The translations under genes and the position numbers were made by a program. Shown piece by piece: positions 50,452 through 59,756 of a stretch of 64,000 nt of DNA (position 1 is the stretch's first letter; the number at the start of each line of letters is the position of its first letter). This DNA comes from Aeromonas simiae (GTDB taxonomy: Bacteria; Pseudomonadota; Gammaproteobacteria; Enterobacterales; Aeromonadaceae). A model generated the notes under the pieces. The model saw nothing but the letters and a program-made list of their open reading frames with translations, searched no databases and was not told where the DNA came from. The stretch lies in assembly GCF_000820125.1 (NCBI RefSeq), contig NZ_CDBY01000077.1, positions 1-64,000 on the forward strand, written 5' to 3'.

Positions 50452-52998
50452 TCAGGGGCGTAGCAAGGGCTGCCATTCGAGCCAGGCCTTCTGTGCCTGG
50501 GCGTAGAGGGTGAAGCGCGCTCCCGTGCTCACCTTGTCACCAGGCTGGGGCGGGGTGTTAAAGGCGATTCCGCCAGCCAGCAGACTCTGCAGGGTCTCAA
50601 CCTCTATGCTGCCGCCAGTGAGCCCCACATCGGCCTTGAGGCCAGAAACGTTCCAGAATCGGCTGTTGCTGCGCACCAGATGGGCATATTCAGGCTCGAT
50701 GCTGATGCGGGTCTGCACCGCACTGCCATCACGGGCCAGCTTGACCGACTCCACCTGCCCCACCGCCACCTTGCGAAACAGGATAGGGGCGCCGACCGAG
50801 ACACCGCGCAGCTCATCGCTGGTGAGCGTCAGTTTCAGCCCGCTGGGGGAGGAGATGAGGAGATCGAAACGATCCTGCTCCCCCCCTGTGCCCGGGGTCG
50901 CCTCGATATAGGCCCCCTTGATCAGAGTATCGAGGTGGGCCACACCGGCCACGCCGAGTTTGGCTTGCACCAACTGAAAACCCGCCCCCTTACGCAGGAA
51001 ACGCTCGGCATAAGGCGCATCCAGCCTTGCCTTGAGCTCAACCCGGCCAAGCCCTGGGGCAAGCGTCACCTCACTGAGCTCACCGATAGTAACTCCGCGA
51101 TAGCGCAGAGGTGCGCCGGCCGCGAGCCCAGGGTTGTGCTCGGTGAGCAGGGTCAGCTCACGGCTGGCGGTGCTGGCCTCTTGGCGATCGCGATAGAGGC
51201 GGTCGCTGCGCCGCTCACTGCCTGGCTGGTTTTCAAACTCGATGCCGCCGCGCAGCAGGTTGGCCAGATTGCCCACTTTGACGCGCACTCCGGCGCCTCC
51301 CACTTCGGCATCCACGGCCGGCAACAGCCAGAAACGACTGTGGTTGCTCAGCAAAGGCGCATAGAGGGCATTGACCTCAAGCTCGAGTTTGACCCCGATG
51401 GAAGAGGCCTTCATGGCGCGAACCCGGCCAGCCTCCAGTCCACGATAGAAGAGGGGCGTACCGATGCCGATCCCGTCGGCGCGCTCGCTCTCCAGCGTCC
51501 AGAGGCGGCTCTTGGCCCCCGCCACCGCTACCCGCGCCAGCTCTTCGCTTGGAAACAAGACATCCATGCGCGTGTCACCCTGTAGCATCCGAACTCCACC
51601 GCCCATCCAGGCCGAGGCGGGCAGGGCATCGACACGAACCCCCGAGAGATTGGCCTCCACTTGCAGCGGGGAGCCCTTATAGAAGCGGGCGCGCCGCAGC
51701 AGATCCCGATAGGTCGCGGCGACCGAGAGTTGCAAGCTCGCCTCCCCGGAGGAGGAAAGGTTAAGCCGCTCGATGCGCCCGATCGGGATCCCCTTGAACC
51801 AAAGCGGTCCCCCCTCCTGCAGACCGGAGAGATCCTGGGCCTGCAAGGTCAGGGTTACGCCCGGCTTGGCCGCGCGCTCAACGACGGAAATCTGTGTTGC
51901 CGGCGCTCCAGGCCGACTGTCGAGGCGCAGTACGGGCCCCGTCAGTAGACGCTCGGCATGCTTGACGCCGGAGAGGGAGAGATCCGCCCCCTCCAGCACC
52001 AACTCGCTGCGCTGGGTAATTTTGGCGGCGTGCTCGCTGGCCACCAGTGCCACCACCTGGCGCTGATCACCTTGCAGCGTGATGGGCAGCACCCGGCCAA
52101 TCTCGAGCCCCTGATAGAGGATCGGCATTCCCTCGCGCAGCGGCAGATCCCCTGCGTGCAGGACAATCTGCTCACCACGCTCGGCGGCGGCCATGCTGTC
52201 ATAGAGCGGGAAGCGCTGAGCCCGCTCCGCAGGGGCCGAGCTTTTCGGGGAGTCGAAGGCGATCCCGCCCCCAAGCACGGTGGAGAGGTTGCCCATCTCG
52301 ACCTGCACCCCAGCCGGGCCGAGGGAGCCGCGAACCCCCCCTACATTCCAAAAGCGGCTCTCTTGCTTGATGAGGTGCTCAAAACGGCTGTCGATGACCA
52401 GATCGAGCTGCACATGCGCATCGTCCTTGTCGAGGCGGGTGTTGATGACGCTGCCCACCTCGAGCCCGCGATAGTAGACCTTGGCGCCATTGGCCACGCT
52501 GCCGAGGGTATCGCTCACCAGGTGCACCATGCGCCCCTGGGCTTGCCAACCGGGGGGAGGGCCATCGAGGGCATCGAACTGAGCGCTCAGCGGCTCACCC
52601 TCGCGCCCCGGTTGCAGGTTGATGTAGTTGCCCGAGACCAAGGTATCGAGCCCGGAGATCTCGGTCAGCGACGCCTTGGGGCTCACCAGCCAGAACTGGG
52701 AGCCCTTGCGGATGAGCGGGCGGGCCTGGCTGTCAATCTTGACCGACACGGCAATCTTCTGGCCGTCACCGGCCAGATTGAGTTCGGTCACCATGCCGAC
52801 GGCCACCCCCTGATAGCGCACCTGGGTCTTGCCCGGCAGGATGCCGTTGCCCTGCTCGAAGTTGATCTGGATGCGCTGCCCGGCCTTCTGGTACTGCTGA
52901 TAGAGAAATCCCCCCGCCAGCAAGGCGGCGAGGGCGGGCAGCAACCAGACCGGCGAGAGCCAGCGATGACGACGGATGACGGGTTCGGCCCCAATCAT
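50452..52998 (-). CDS. letB: LetB (YebT), seven-MCE-domain lipid transport tunnel protein
   Basis: 848 residues with one N-terminal membrane helix (about 14-34), then seven tandem MCE modules, each recognisable by a core like VRYQGVAVG, VYYRGLEVG, ILYQGLEIG, LWFKGIPIG, LFYRGLEAG, LRYRGVTIG and ILFRKVAVG. Seven is the number in E. coli LetB (877), whose hexamer forms a long periplasmic tunnel carrying phospholipids between inner and outer membrane. The ATG at 52998 is preferred over a GTG two codons earlier because AAGGAG then sits 5 bases away. It follows the two letA halves on the same strand. Confidence 0.95.
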   Translation of the reverse strand: MIGAEPVIRRHRWLSPVWLLPALAALLAGGFLYQQYQKAGQRIQINFEQGNGILPGKTQVRYQGVAVGMVTELNLAGDGQKIAVSVKIDSQARPLIRKGSQFWLVSPKASLTEISGLDTLVSGNYINLQPGREGEPLSAQFDALDGPPPGWQAQGRMVHLVSDTLGSVANGAKVYYRGLEVGSVINTRLDKDDAHVQLDLVIDSRFEHLIKQESRFWNVGGVRGSLGPAGVQVEMGNLSTVLGGGIAFDSPKSSAPAERAQRFPLYDSMAAAERGEQIVLHAGDLPLREGMPILYQGLEIGRVLPITLQGDQRQVVALVASEHAAKITQRSELVLEGADLSLSGVKHAERLLTGPVLRLDSRPGAPATQISVVERAAKPGVTLTLQAQDLSGLQEGGPLWFKGIPIGRIERLNLSSSGEASLQLSVAATYRDLLRRARFYKGSPLQVEANLSGVRVDALPASAWMGGGVRMLQGDTRMDVLFPSEELARVAVAGAKSRLWTLESERADGIGIGTPLFYRGLEAGRVRAMKASSIGVKLELEVNALYAPLLSNHSRFWLLPAVDAEVGGAGVRVKVGNLANLLRGGIEFENQPGSERRSDRLYRDRQEASTASRELTLLTEHNPGLAAGAPLRYRGVTIGELSEVTLAPGLGRVELKARLDAPYAERFLRKGAGFQLVQAKLGVAGVAHLDTLIKGAYIEATPGTGGEQDRFDLLISSPSGLKLTLTSDELRGVSVGAPILFRKVAVGQVESVKLARDGSAVQTRISIEPEYAHLVRSNSRFWNVSGLKADVGLTGGSIEVETLQSLLAGGIAFNTPPQPGDKVSTGARFTLYAQAQKAWLEWQPLLRP

Positions 52999-53027
52999 AT
53001 TCACTCCTTAAACGACGAGATGGCCGC

Positions 53028-53630
53028 TCAGCGCGCGGCCTTGTCCCACAGCAGCCGGGGATCCAGCATCTTGGCCGATAGCATGGTCAATACCACGACA
53101 CCGGCAAAGGCGGTGGCCCCTGGGCCCGCGCTCACATTGAGCAGGGTGCCTCTATCGACCAGCGCCACCATGAGGGAGATGACAAACAAGTCCAGCATCG
53201 ACCAGCGGCCGATGAAGTCGATGATGCGATACATGACCAGCTGCCGCTTGCGCCGCACCGGGCGAGCACATTGCAGTTGCAGGCAGATCCAGGCCAGCCC
53301 GATGATCTTCATGATGGGCACCACGATACTGGCGACGAAGACGATGGCGGCGATACCGCTCATGTGGTTGCGAATGAGTGAGAGGATCCCGCTGAAGATG
53401 GTGTCAGCCTGCAAGGTGCCCTTGTTGTAAAAGAGCGTGATGGGCAGCAGATTGGCCGGCAGCAGCATGAAGGTGGCCAGCGCCAGCAGGCCCCAGGTCC
53501 AGGCCAGGGAGTGGGGGATGCGCGCATGCAGCGCACTGCCACAACGAGGGCAATCGGCCCCCTCACGAAATTTAACCAGCAGGCCGCAGGTGTGGCAGCG
53601 GCACAGGCCGACCTCACGGGCGCTCAGCAT
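53028..53630 (-). CDS. LetA-like protein, second half (PqiA domain 2)
   Basis: 200-residue membrane protein with one PqiA domain: a zinc ribbon (CRCHTCGLLVKFREGADCPRCGSAL) followed by about four membrane helices. It corresponds to the second half of E. coli LetA/YebS, a single 427-residue protein with two PqiA domains. The ATG at 53630 lies inside the end of the first half (17-base overlap, different frame) and has AGGGAG 6 bases upstream, so it looks like a genuine coupled start rather than a sequencing error. Its product should partner LetB, whose gene follows after 29 bases. Confidence 0.88.
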   Translation of the reverse strand: MLSAREVGLCRCHTCGLLVKFREGADCPRCGSALHARIPHSLAWTWGLLALATFMLLPANLLPITLFYNKGTLQADTIFSGILSLIRNHMSGIAAIVFVASIVVPIMKIIGLAWICLQLQCARPVRRKRQLVMYRIIDFIGRWSMLDLFVISLMVALVDRGTLLNVSAGPGATAFAGVVVLTMLSAKMLDPRLLWDKAAR

Positions 53631-54240
53631 CGCGCGCTCCCTGGCAGGGCACCTTCTCCCAATAGGGGGAGGGGTCAAACAGGATCAACAGGGTGAGGTT
53701 GAGCAGCATCAGGATCCCAAGACTAAGCAGACCGCCACCAAGACGGGTCTCGGCAATGTCGACCAGCTTGAACAGCGCCACCAGGAAACTGACCAGATAG
53801 ACCTCGAGCATGGCCCAGTGGCGAAAGGTTTCGACCGCCCTGAGCGTGATCGGCAGGATATGCCAGCGCTTGGCGAGGCCAGAGGCGAGGGCAAAGATGC
53901 CACTGAGCAATCCGACCGGGGCCAGCACCGCGCACCACAGCACCAGCCCGGCCACCCAGGGCTCGCCATCTTGAAACAGCATGGCAATGCCCCGCAGCAC
54001 GTTAGCCTCGGTGTCGACACCCCCAAGGCGCATATAGAGCAAGGGTTCGAGAAAGGCGCTTGGCAATAGCAGAAAACCGGTGAGGGTCAGTGCCATCAGC
54101 TGGGAGGGACGAAACGCATAGCGCCCGTAGAGGTGCTGCCGGCAGCGGGGGCAGTGGGCATGACGCCCCAACGGCAGGCTCTGGCGCTCGATCAGCAGGT
54201 CACAGGCTGGGCAGGCGATGATGTGCTGTGGCTCGGTCAT
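53614..54240 (-). CDS. LetA-like protein, first half (PqiA domain 1)
   Basis: 208-residue inner-membrane protein with a zinc ribbon (ACPACDLLIERQ... HCPRCRQHLYG) and about four membrane helices, ending EKVPCQGARDAERP. It equals the N-terminal PqiA domain of E. coli LetA. The start was set at the ATG at 54240 (MTEPQH) rather than a TTG 9 codons earlier. It is the first gene of letA1-letA2-letB and divergent from prpB. LetA is believed to energise or gate lipid movement into LetB. Confidence 0.88.
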   Translation of the reverse strand: MTEPQHIIACPACDLLIERQSLPLGRHAHCPRCRQHLYGRYAFRPSQLMALTLTGFLLLPSAFLEPLLYMRLGGVDTEANVLRGIAMLFQDGEPWVAGLVLWCAVLAPVGLLSGIFALASGLAKRWHILPITLRAVETFRHWAMLEVYLVSFLVALFKLVDIAETRLGGGLLSLGILMLLNLTLLILFDPSPYWEKVPCQGARDAERP

Positions 54241-54333
54241 CTGGTCTGATTCAACACCTTGAAGCAATTGATGAAATTTACCCTAAAGTGGCGGCAATGT
54301 CTCTGGATGATGCGGCGTTAACCAAAAGTTGAA

Positions 54334-54351
54334 TTGACGTTAACGTAAACG
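54334..54351. promoter_or_regulatory. Candidate operator/promoter upstream of prpB
   Basis: TTGACGTTAACGTAAACG with a perfect palindromic core ACGTTAACGT (54337-54346), in the letA-prpB divergent gap. From memory it resembles sites of the MerR-family regulator LiuR in gammaproteobacteria. TTGACG could also act as a -35. Confidence 0.4.
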
Positions 54352-54393
54352 TGTAATTAGATCGACTGCATCACCGTCGTGAAAGGAGTCATG

Positions 54394-55287
54394 ATGTCCA
54401 GCCCCTCCCGCTCGGCCGGCGCCCGCTTTCGCCAGGCCCTTCATACCGAACCACCGCTGCAGATCGTCGGCACCATCAATGCCTACATGGCCCTGATGGC
54501 CGAGCGCTGCGGTTTTCAGGCCATCTATCTTTCTGGCGCCGGGGTGGCCAACGCCTCCTTTGGCCTGCCGGATCTTGGCATGACCAGTCTCAACGATGTG
54601 CTAGCCGATGCCGAGCGGATCACCGCCGCTACCCGGCTGCCGCTGTTGGTCGATATCGATACCGGCTGGGGCGGGGCCTTTAACATCGCCCGCACCGTGC
54701 GCGCCTTCGAGCGGGCCGGCGTCGCCGCCGTGCACATAGAAGATCAGGTGGCCCAAAAGCGCTGCGGCCACCGTCCTAACAAGGCGGTGGTGACCCAAGC
54801 TGAGATGTGCGATCGCATCAAGGCCGCGGTCGATGCCCGCGAGAGCGACGAGTTCATCATCATGGCCCGCACCGACGCCCTGGCGGTGGAGGGGATCGGC
54901 AGTGCCCTGGAGCGAGCCGCGGCCTACGTGGCGGCCGGCGCCGACATGATCTTCGCCGAGGCGGTGACCGAGCTCGGCCAATATGACCTGTTCGCCCGCG
55001 CCGCCGGGGTACCCGTGCTCGCCAACATGACCGAGTTCGGCAAGACCGAACTGTTTGACAAGGCCCAGCTCGCCGCCCACGGGGTGGCCATGGTGCTCTA
55101 TCCCTTGAGTGCCAGCCGCGCCGCCAATCAGGCCGCGCTCAATGTCTACCAGCACATTCGTCGCGACGGCCACCAGCGGGCCGTAGTCGACACCATGCAG
55201 ACCCGGGAGGCGCTGTATGACTTCCTTGGCTACCACCACTACGAGCAGACGCTGGATCGGCTGTTCGATCGCCAAGAGGGAGAGTGA
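54394..55287 (+). CDS. prpB: 2-methylisocitrate lyase
   Basis: 297-residue enzyme splitting 2-methylisocitrate into pyruvate and succinate, last step of the methylcitrate cycle for propionate use. The isocitrate-lyase-family catalytic Cys (124) lies in [13 protein letters not shown], and metal-binding [10 protein letters not shown] is present. AAAGGAG precedes two adjacent ATGs; the second (54394) has better spacing. prpC starts 2 bases after the stop. Confidence 0.95.
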   Translation: MSSPSRSAGARFRQALHTEPPLQIVGTINAYMALMAERCGFQAIYLSGAGVANASFGLPDLGMTSLNDVLADAERITAATRLPLLVDIDTGWGGAFNIARTVRAFERAGVAAVHIEDQVAQKRCGHRPNKAVVTQAEMCDRIKAAVDARESDEFIIMARTDALAVEGIGSALERAAAYVAAGADMIFAEAVTELGQYDLFARAAGVPVLANMTEFGKTELFDKAQLAAHGVAMVLYPLSASRAANQAALNVYQHIRRDGHQRAVVDTMQTREALYDFLGYHHYEQTLDRLFDRQEGE

Positions 55288-55289
55288 CC

Positions 55290-56414
55290 ATGGTTCAGAA
55301 AGCATTAGGAGGGGCCGGCCTGCGTGGTCAGAGCGCCGGAGAGACCCGCATCTGCACCGTGGGTAAAAGCGGCACGGGGCTCACCTACCGCGGCTACGAC
55401 ATCAAGGATCTGGCCGAAGGGGCGGAGTTCGAAGAGGTGGCCCATCTGCTGCTCAAGGGGCACCTGCCCTCAACCTCCGAGCTGGCCGACTACCGCGCCC
55501 GGCTGCGTAGCCTACGCGCCCTGCCGACGGCGCTGCTCGAGGTGCTGGAGCGGATCCCGGCCGATGCCCACCCCATGGATGTGCTGCGTACCGGTTGCTC
55601 CATGCTCGGCGATCTCGAGCCCGAAGCGGGTTTTGAGCACGAGCATGAGGTGGCCGATCGGCTGCTGGCCGCCTTTCCCGGCATTTTGCTCTATTGGTAC
55701 CAGTTCAGCCACGAGGGAATTCGCATCTCGCTAGAGAGTGATGAAGCCTGCATCGGCGGCCATTTTCTGGCGCTGTTGCACCAGCGCGCCCCGAGCGAGC
55801 TGGCGCGCCGGGTGATGCATGTCTCTCTCATCCTCTACGCCGAGCACGAGTTCAACGCCTCTACTTTCGCCGCCCGGGTCTGCGCCTCGACCCTGTCGGA
55901 CATGTTCTCCTGCGTCACCGCCGCCATCGGCACCCTGCGCGGGCCGCTACACGGAGGGGCCAACGAGGCGGCCATGGCGCTTATCGAAACCTGGCAGGAC
56001 GAGGCCCAGGCGCGCCGCGAGCTGCTCGCCAAACTGGCGGCCAAGGAGAAGATCATGGGTTTTGGCCACGCCGTCTATCGCACTGCGGATCCGCGCAACC
56101 TCATCATCAAGGAGTGGTCGGCAAAACTGGCCCAGGCGGCGGGGGACGATCGCCTCTATCGGGTCTCTTGCGAGGCGGAGCGGGTGATGTGGGAGCAAAA
56201 AGAGCTGTTTCCCAACGCCGACTTCTTTCACGCCAGCGCCTATCACTACCTGGGGATCCCGACCCCGCTCTTTACCCCCATCTTTGTCTGCGCCCGGGTC
56301 ACCGGCTGGTGCGCCCATATCATGGAGCAGCGCGAAAACAACCGCATCATCCGCCCCAGTGCGGATTACGTGGGGCCGGCGCCGCGCCCCTTCGTCTCAC
56401 TGTCACAACGATAA
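55290..56414 (+). CDS. prpC: 2-methylcitrate synthase
   Basis: 374-residue citrate-synthase-fold enzyme condensing propionyl-CoA with oxaloacetate. The TYRGYDIKDLAEGAEFEEVAHLLLKG N-terminus, catalytic His in PLHGGANEAAM and GFGHAVYRTADPR, and the C-terminal CARVTGWCAHIMEQ are typical of short, type II methylcitrate synthases. AGAGGGAG lies before the ATG at 55290. It lies in the tight prpBCD operon. Confidence 0.95.
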   Translation: MVQKALGGAGLRGQSAGETRICTVGKSGTGLTYRGYDIKDLAEGAEFEEVAHLLLKGHLPSTSELADYRARLRSLRALPTALLEVLERIPADAHPMDVLRTGCSMLGDLEPEAGFEHEHEVADRLLAAFPGILLYWYQFSHEGIRISLESDEACIGGHFLALLHQRAPSELARRVMHVSLILYAEHEFNASTFAARVCASTLSDMFSCVTAAIGTLRGPLHGGANEAAMALIETWQDEAQARRELLAKLAAKEKIMGFGHAVYRTADPRNLIIKEWSAKLAQAAGDDRLYRVSCEAERVMWEQKELFPNADFFHASAYHYLGIPTPLFTPIFVCARVTGWCAHIMEQRENNRIIRPSADYVGPAPRPFVSLSQR

Positions 56415-56423
56415 GGAAATCCG

Positions 56424-57869
56424 ATGTCTGCCAACGTCGACGTCAACCACAGGCCCGATCCGGATCACGTGCTGGTCCAGATCGCCGACTATGTCTGTCA
56501 TCACCCCATCACCAGCCGTGAAGCCCTCACCACCGCCCGCTACTGCCTGATGGATACCCTCGGCTGTGGCCTGCTGGCCCTGCGCTTTCCCGAGTGCACC
56601 AAGCTCTTGGGGCCCATCGTGCCGGGCACCGTGGTGCCGCACGGAGCGCGGGTACCGGGCACCCAGCTCTGCCTCGATCCGGTCAAGGCGGCTTGGGACA
56701 TCGGCGCCATCATCCGCTGGCTCGATTACAACGACACCTGGCTCGCCGCCGAGTGGGGCCACCCGTCCGATAACCTGGGCGCCATTTTGGCCACCGCCGA
56801 CTGGCTGTCGCGCAGCCGGGTGGCCGAAAGTAAGGCGCCGCTCACCATGGGCGAGGTGCTGCTGGCCATGGTCAAGGCCCACGAAATTCAAGGGGTGCTG
56901 GCGCTGGAGAACGCCTTCAACCGGGTCGGGCTTGATCACGTGGTGCTGGTGAAGGTCGCCAGCACCGCCGTGGTGACCCACCTGCTGGGAGGCTCGCGCG
57001 AACAGGTGATCGATGCCGTCTCCCAGGCCTGGGTCGACGGCCAGAGCCTACGTACCTACCGCCATGCCCCCAACGCGGGATCGCGCAAAAGCTGGGCGGC
57101 TGGCGATGCCACCTCGCGCGCCGTGCGTCTGGCCCTGATCACCCTGAGCGGCGAGATGGGCTATCCGGGGGTGCTGAGCGCCCCCAAGTGGGGGTTCTAT
57201 GACGTGCACTGCAAGGGCAACCCATTCACCCTGAGCCAGCCTTACGGCAGCTACGTGATGGAGAACGTGCTGTTTAAAATCAGCTACCCGGCCGAATTCC
57301 ACGCCCAGACCGCGGTGGAGTGCGCCCTCAAGCTGCACGCTCAGGTGAAGGAGCGACTCGATGAGATCGATCGCATCGAGCTCACCACCCACGAGTCGGC
57401 GATCCGCATCATCAGCAAGGTGGGCGCCCTCAACAACCCGGCAGATAGGGATCACTGCCTGCAATACATGGTGGCGGTGCCGCTGCTCTTCGGCCGGCTG
57501 GTCGCCGAGGATTATGAGGACGCGCGGGCGGCCGATCCGCGCATCGACGCCCTGCGCGCCAAGATGGTGGTGCAAGAGGATGCGCGTTACAGCCGCGAAT
57601 ATCTCGAGGCGGACAAGCGCTCGATTGCCAACGCCATCCAGATCTTCTTCAAAGACGGCAGCCACAGCGCCAGGGTGGAGGTGGAGTACCCGGTCGGCCA
57701 TCGCCGTCGCCGCGAGGAGGGCATTCCGCTCTTGGTGGAGAAGTTTGCCGCCAACCTGGCGACCCGCTTCCCGGCCAAGCGCGCCGACGCGATCCTGGCC
57801 CTGTGCCAGGACGAGGCGCATCTGGCCGCCACACCGGTACACAGCTTCATGGATATGTTGGTGATCTGA
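56424..57869 (+). CDS. prpD: 2-methylcitrate dehydratase
   Basis: 481-residue MmgE/PrpD-family dehydratase (E. coli PrpD 483) converting 2-methylcitrate to 2-methylaconitate. Family motifs include [38 protein letters not shown] and [22 protein letters not shown]. Its presence instead of AcnD-PrpF shows the E. coli-type pathway. prpE and the regulator prpR are not adjacent. A terminator follows. Confidence 0.96.
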   Translation: MSANVDVNHRPDPDHVLVQIADYVCHHPITSREALTTARYCLMDTLGCGLLALRFPECTKLLGPIVPGTVVPHGARVPGTQLCLDPVKAAWDIGAIIRWLDYNDTWLAAEWGHPSDNLGAILATADWLSRSRVAESKAPLTMGEVLLAMVKAHEIQGVLALENAFNRVGLDHVVLVKVASTAVVTHLLGGSREQVIDAVSQAWVDGQSLRTYRHAPNAGSRKSWAAGDATSRAVRLALITLSGEMGYPGVLSAPKWGFYDVHCKGNPFTLSQPYGSYVMENVLFKISYPAEFHAQTAVECALKLHAQVKERLDEIDRIELTTHESAIRIISKVGALNNPADRDHCLQYMVAVPLLFGRLVAEDYEDARAADPRIDALRAKMVVQEDARYSREYLEADKRSIANAIQIFFKDGSHSARVEVEYPVGHRRRREEGIPLLVEKFAANLATRFPAKRADAILALCQDEAHLAATPVHSFMDMLVI

Positions 57870-57893
57870 GCCGGCGCGGGTAAAGCATGTTGG

Positions 57894-57920
57894 AAGCGGG
57901 CCATCGGCCCGCTTTTTTTG
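57894..57920 (+). terminator. prpBCD terminator
   Basis: AAGCGGGCC / GGCCCGCTT stem with an ATC loop followed by seven T residues. Confidence 0.9.
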
Positions 57921-57966
57921 TCCCGCCATGATAGCGCGGTGCTTGCTCCGCCCATGTAGACCGCCG

Positions 57967-57995
57967 TTGCCGCACTGTATGTTTATACATATACT
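57967..57995 (+). promoter_or_regulatory. yebG promoter with LexA-like box
   Basis: TTGCCG (57967-57972), 17-base spacer and TATACT (57990-57995). The spacer contains CTGTATGTTTATACAT (57975-57990), which matches the SOS box CTG-N10-CAG except for the last base. LexA bound here would cover the promoter. Confidence 0.65.
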
Positions 57996-58022
57996 TTAAA
58001 GCCCAATCAGAGGAGAAACCCC

Positions 58023-58304
58023 ATGGCAGTTGAGACCCAATACGTGGTAGTCCGCGCAGGAGTGGAGAAGATGACCTTTGCCAGCAAGAAAGAGGCCGAT
58101 GCCTATGACAAGCTGCTCGACATGAGTGATGAGCTGAGCCACCTGCTCGCCACCGCCCCCGTGCCCCTCGACGAGAGCCAGTGCGAACAACTGGCCCTCT
58201 ATCTGGCTGAACACAAGGAGTCGCTCAGCGCCATTTTGCGCGGTGCCAAACCGGCGCCGAGCGAGCCGGCCAGTCCCAAGCGGCCCCTCAAGCAGGTCGC
58301 CTAG
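58023..58304 (+). CDS. yebG: YebG family SOS-regulated protein
   Basis: 93-residue cytosolic protein of the YebG family (E. coli 96), induced by DNA damage; its biochemical role is unknown. The N-terminus MAVETQYVVVRAGVEKMTFASKKEADAYDKLLDM matches the family closely, and the C-terminal tail is basic and proline-rich. AGAGGAG precedes the start. The LexA-like promoter directly upstream supports both identity and regulation. Confidence 0.93.
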   Translation: MAVETQYVVVRAGVEKMTFASKKEADAYDKLLDMSDELSHLLATAPVPLDESQCEQLALYLAEHKESLSAILRGAKPAPSEPASPKRPLKQVA

Positions 58305-58388
58305 CCTTGAAATATGCAGATAAATGAATTTGCATTCAAAACTAGCGGATATATCCCCGATGTTTTTGCCACTAAAGTGAATTTTACG

Positions 58389-58410
58389 TGCATAACTCAA
58401 TCATTATGCA
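58389..58410. repeat. Inverted repeat upstream of recombinase 2
   Basis: TGCATAA (58389-58395) and TTATGCA (58404-58410) with an 8-base spacer CTCAATCA. The geometry is compatible with a tyrosine recombinase core site or with an operator. Confidence 0.45.
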
Positions 58411-58475
58411 TGCCATAACCAGCTCCGAGGGTGGAATGATGAATCACCACGGGCCTCGCAGTACGAGATAGTCCC

Positions 58476-59756
58476 ATGAAACCAGCCATGCCCCCGGCCA
58501 TGCCGTTGTTCGACACCCTCCAGCACATCGAGGAGGGAAATCCCGTGGTCAATCAGTACCTGGCCACCCTGAGCCTGGAGAAGGTCAGCGATGCTGGGCT
58601 GGTGTATGAGCTGGCCGTCGACTGGTTGTTGGAGCAGCGCCACAGCGAGAACAACTACAAAACCTACCGCAGCGAGCTCACCACCTTCCTGCACTGGTGT
58701 TTTGAAAAAGAGCAAATCGAGCCAAAACTGCTGACACGGCGCATCATGCACCGCTACCTCTCGTTCTGTCAGGCGCCAGATCCGGCCCTCATCGCCTATT
58801 ACAACGTGCCGCAATTTATCGACAGCAAGGAGTGGGAGGCGCGTTTACCCAATCCCGCCTGGCGCCCCTTTCTTGGCAAGCGCAGGGATGGTGCCGCCTT
58901 GCCGTACCAGCTCAGCACTCCGGCGCTCAAGACCAAGCTCGCCGTGCTCTCGGCCTTCTTCCAGTTTCTCATCCAGGAAGAGTACATGGATCGCAACCCG
59001 GCGCTGCTGCTGCAACGCAGCGCCGGCCATGGGGTGACGGGGGATGACGAGCCGGTGCAGGCCTTCACCGAACTGCAATGGTCTTTTGTGATGCAGGCCG
59101 TCGAGCAGCTGGCCATCCAGATGCCGGAGCGCCATGAGCGCAGTCTGTTTCTCATCTGCCTCATGTATGGCTGTTACCTGCGGATCTCAGAAGTGGCGGC
59201 GCGGCCTGGTTTCAGCCCCGTCATGGGACAGTTTCGCCAGGAGCGTCACAGCGGGGTATGGGGCTATTACATTCCGCGCAGCAAGGGAGGCAAGAGCCGT
59301 ACCGTGGCGGTGTCGGGGGCCCTGCTTGAGGCACTCAAGCGTTATCGCCACGTTCTGGGGCTCACCCCCTTGCCGGCGCCAGGGGAGATGACCCCACTTT
59401 TTGTGCGCCACAAGGCAGCCGGCCATGGCCGAGAGCAGGGGGAGATCAATGCCAACTTGGGGATCCGTCAGCTAAGAGAGCTGGTCAACGAGGTGATCCA
59501 TCACGGAGCGCGACTGGCAGAGGAGGGCGGCCTGCTGTCGGATGCCGCCGAGATGCGCGGCCTGACCGCCCATGCCATTCGCCATACCGGGATCACCCAC
59601 GACATCAATATCAATCGGCGCCCGCTTTCCCATGTGCAAGCTGACGCGGGGCATGACAGCATCGACACCACCTCGCGCTATCTGCATACCCGGCAGAGCG
59701 AACGCCATGAGAGCGCCAGAGATAAGCCTCTCGATCACCTGATCATCGCTAGGTAA
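58476..59756 (+). CDS. Tyrosine-type recombinase (orphan integrase 2)
   Basis: 426-residue recombinase. The N-terminal core-binding region (about 45-185) contains NNYKTYRSELTTFLHWC. The catalytic domain has Arg in YGCYLRISEVAA, Lys in RSKGGKSRTV, His-x-x-Arg in TAHAIRHTG, His in AGHDSIDTT and Tyr in SRYLHTRQ, all intact. No phage genes, tRNA or obvious attachment site flank it. It is unlike recombinase 1 in length and in its catalytic lysine motif. It lies downstream of yebG and overlaps the end of a small minus-strand frame by 8 bases. Substrate site unknown. Confidence 0.87.
   Translation: MKPAMPPAMPLFDTLQHIEEGNPVVNQYLATLSLEKVSDAGLVYELAVDWLLEQRHSENNYKTYRSELTTFLHWCFEKEQIEPKLLTRRIMHRYLSFCQAPDPALIAYYNVPQFIDSKEWEARLPNPAWRPFLGKRRDGAALPYQLSTPALKTKLAVLSAFFQFLIQEEYMDRNPALLLQRSAGHGVTGDDEPVQAFTELQWSFVMQAVEQLAIQMPERHERSLFLICLMYGCYLRISEVAARPGFSPVMGQFRQERHSGVWGYYIPRSKGGKSRTVAVSGALLEALKRYRHVLGLTPLPAPGEMTPLFVRHKAAGHGREQGEINANLGIRQLRELVNEVIHHGARLAEEGGLLSDAAEMRGLTAHAIRHTGITHDININRRPLSHVQADAGHDSIDTTSRYLHTRQSERHESARDKPLDHLIIAR

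Noticed and set aside
58389..59756. Prophage or integron platform around recombinase 2
   Set aside because: No phage structural genes, no attC-like repeats and no cassette array follow; the downstream sequence is a small gene and non-coding DNA.
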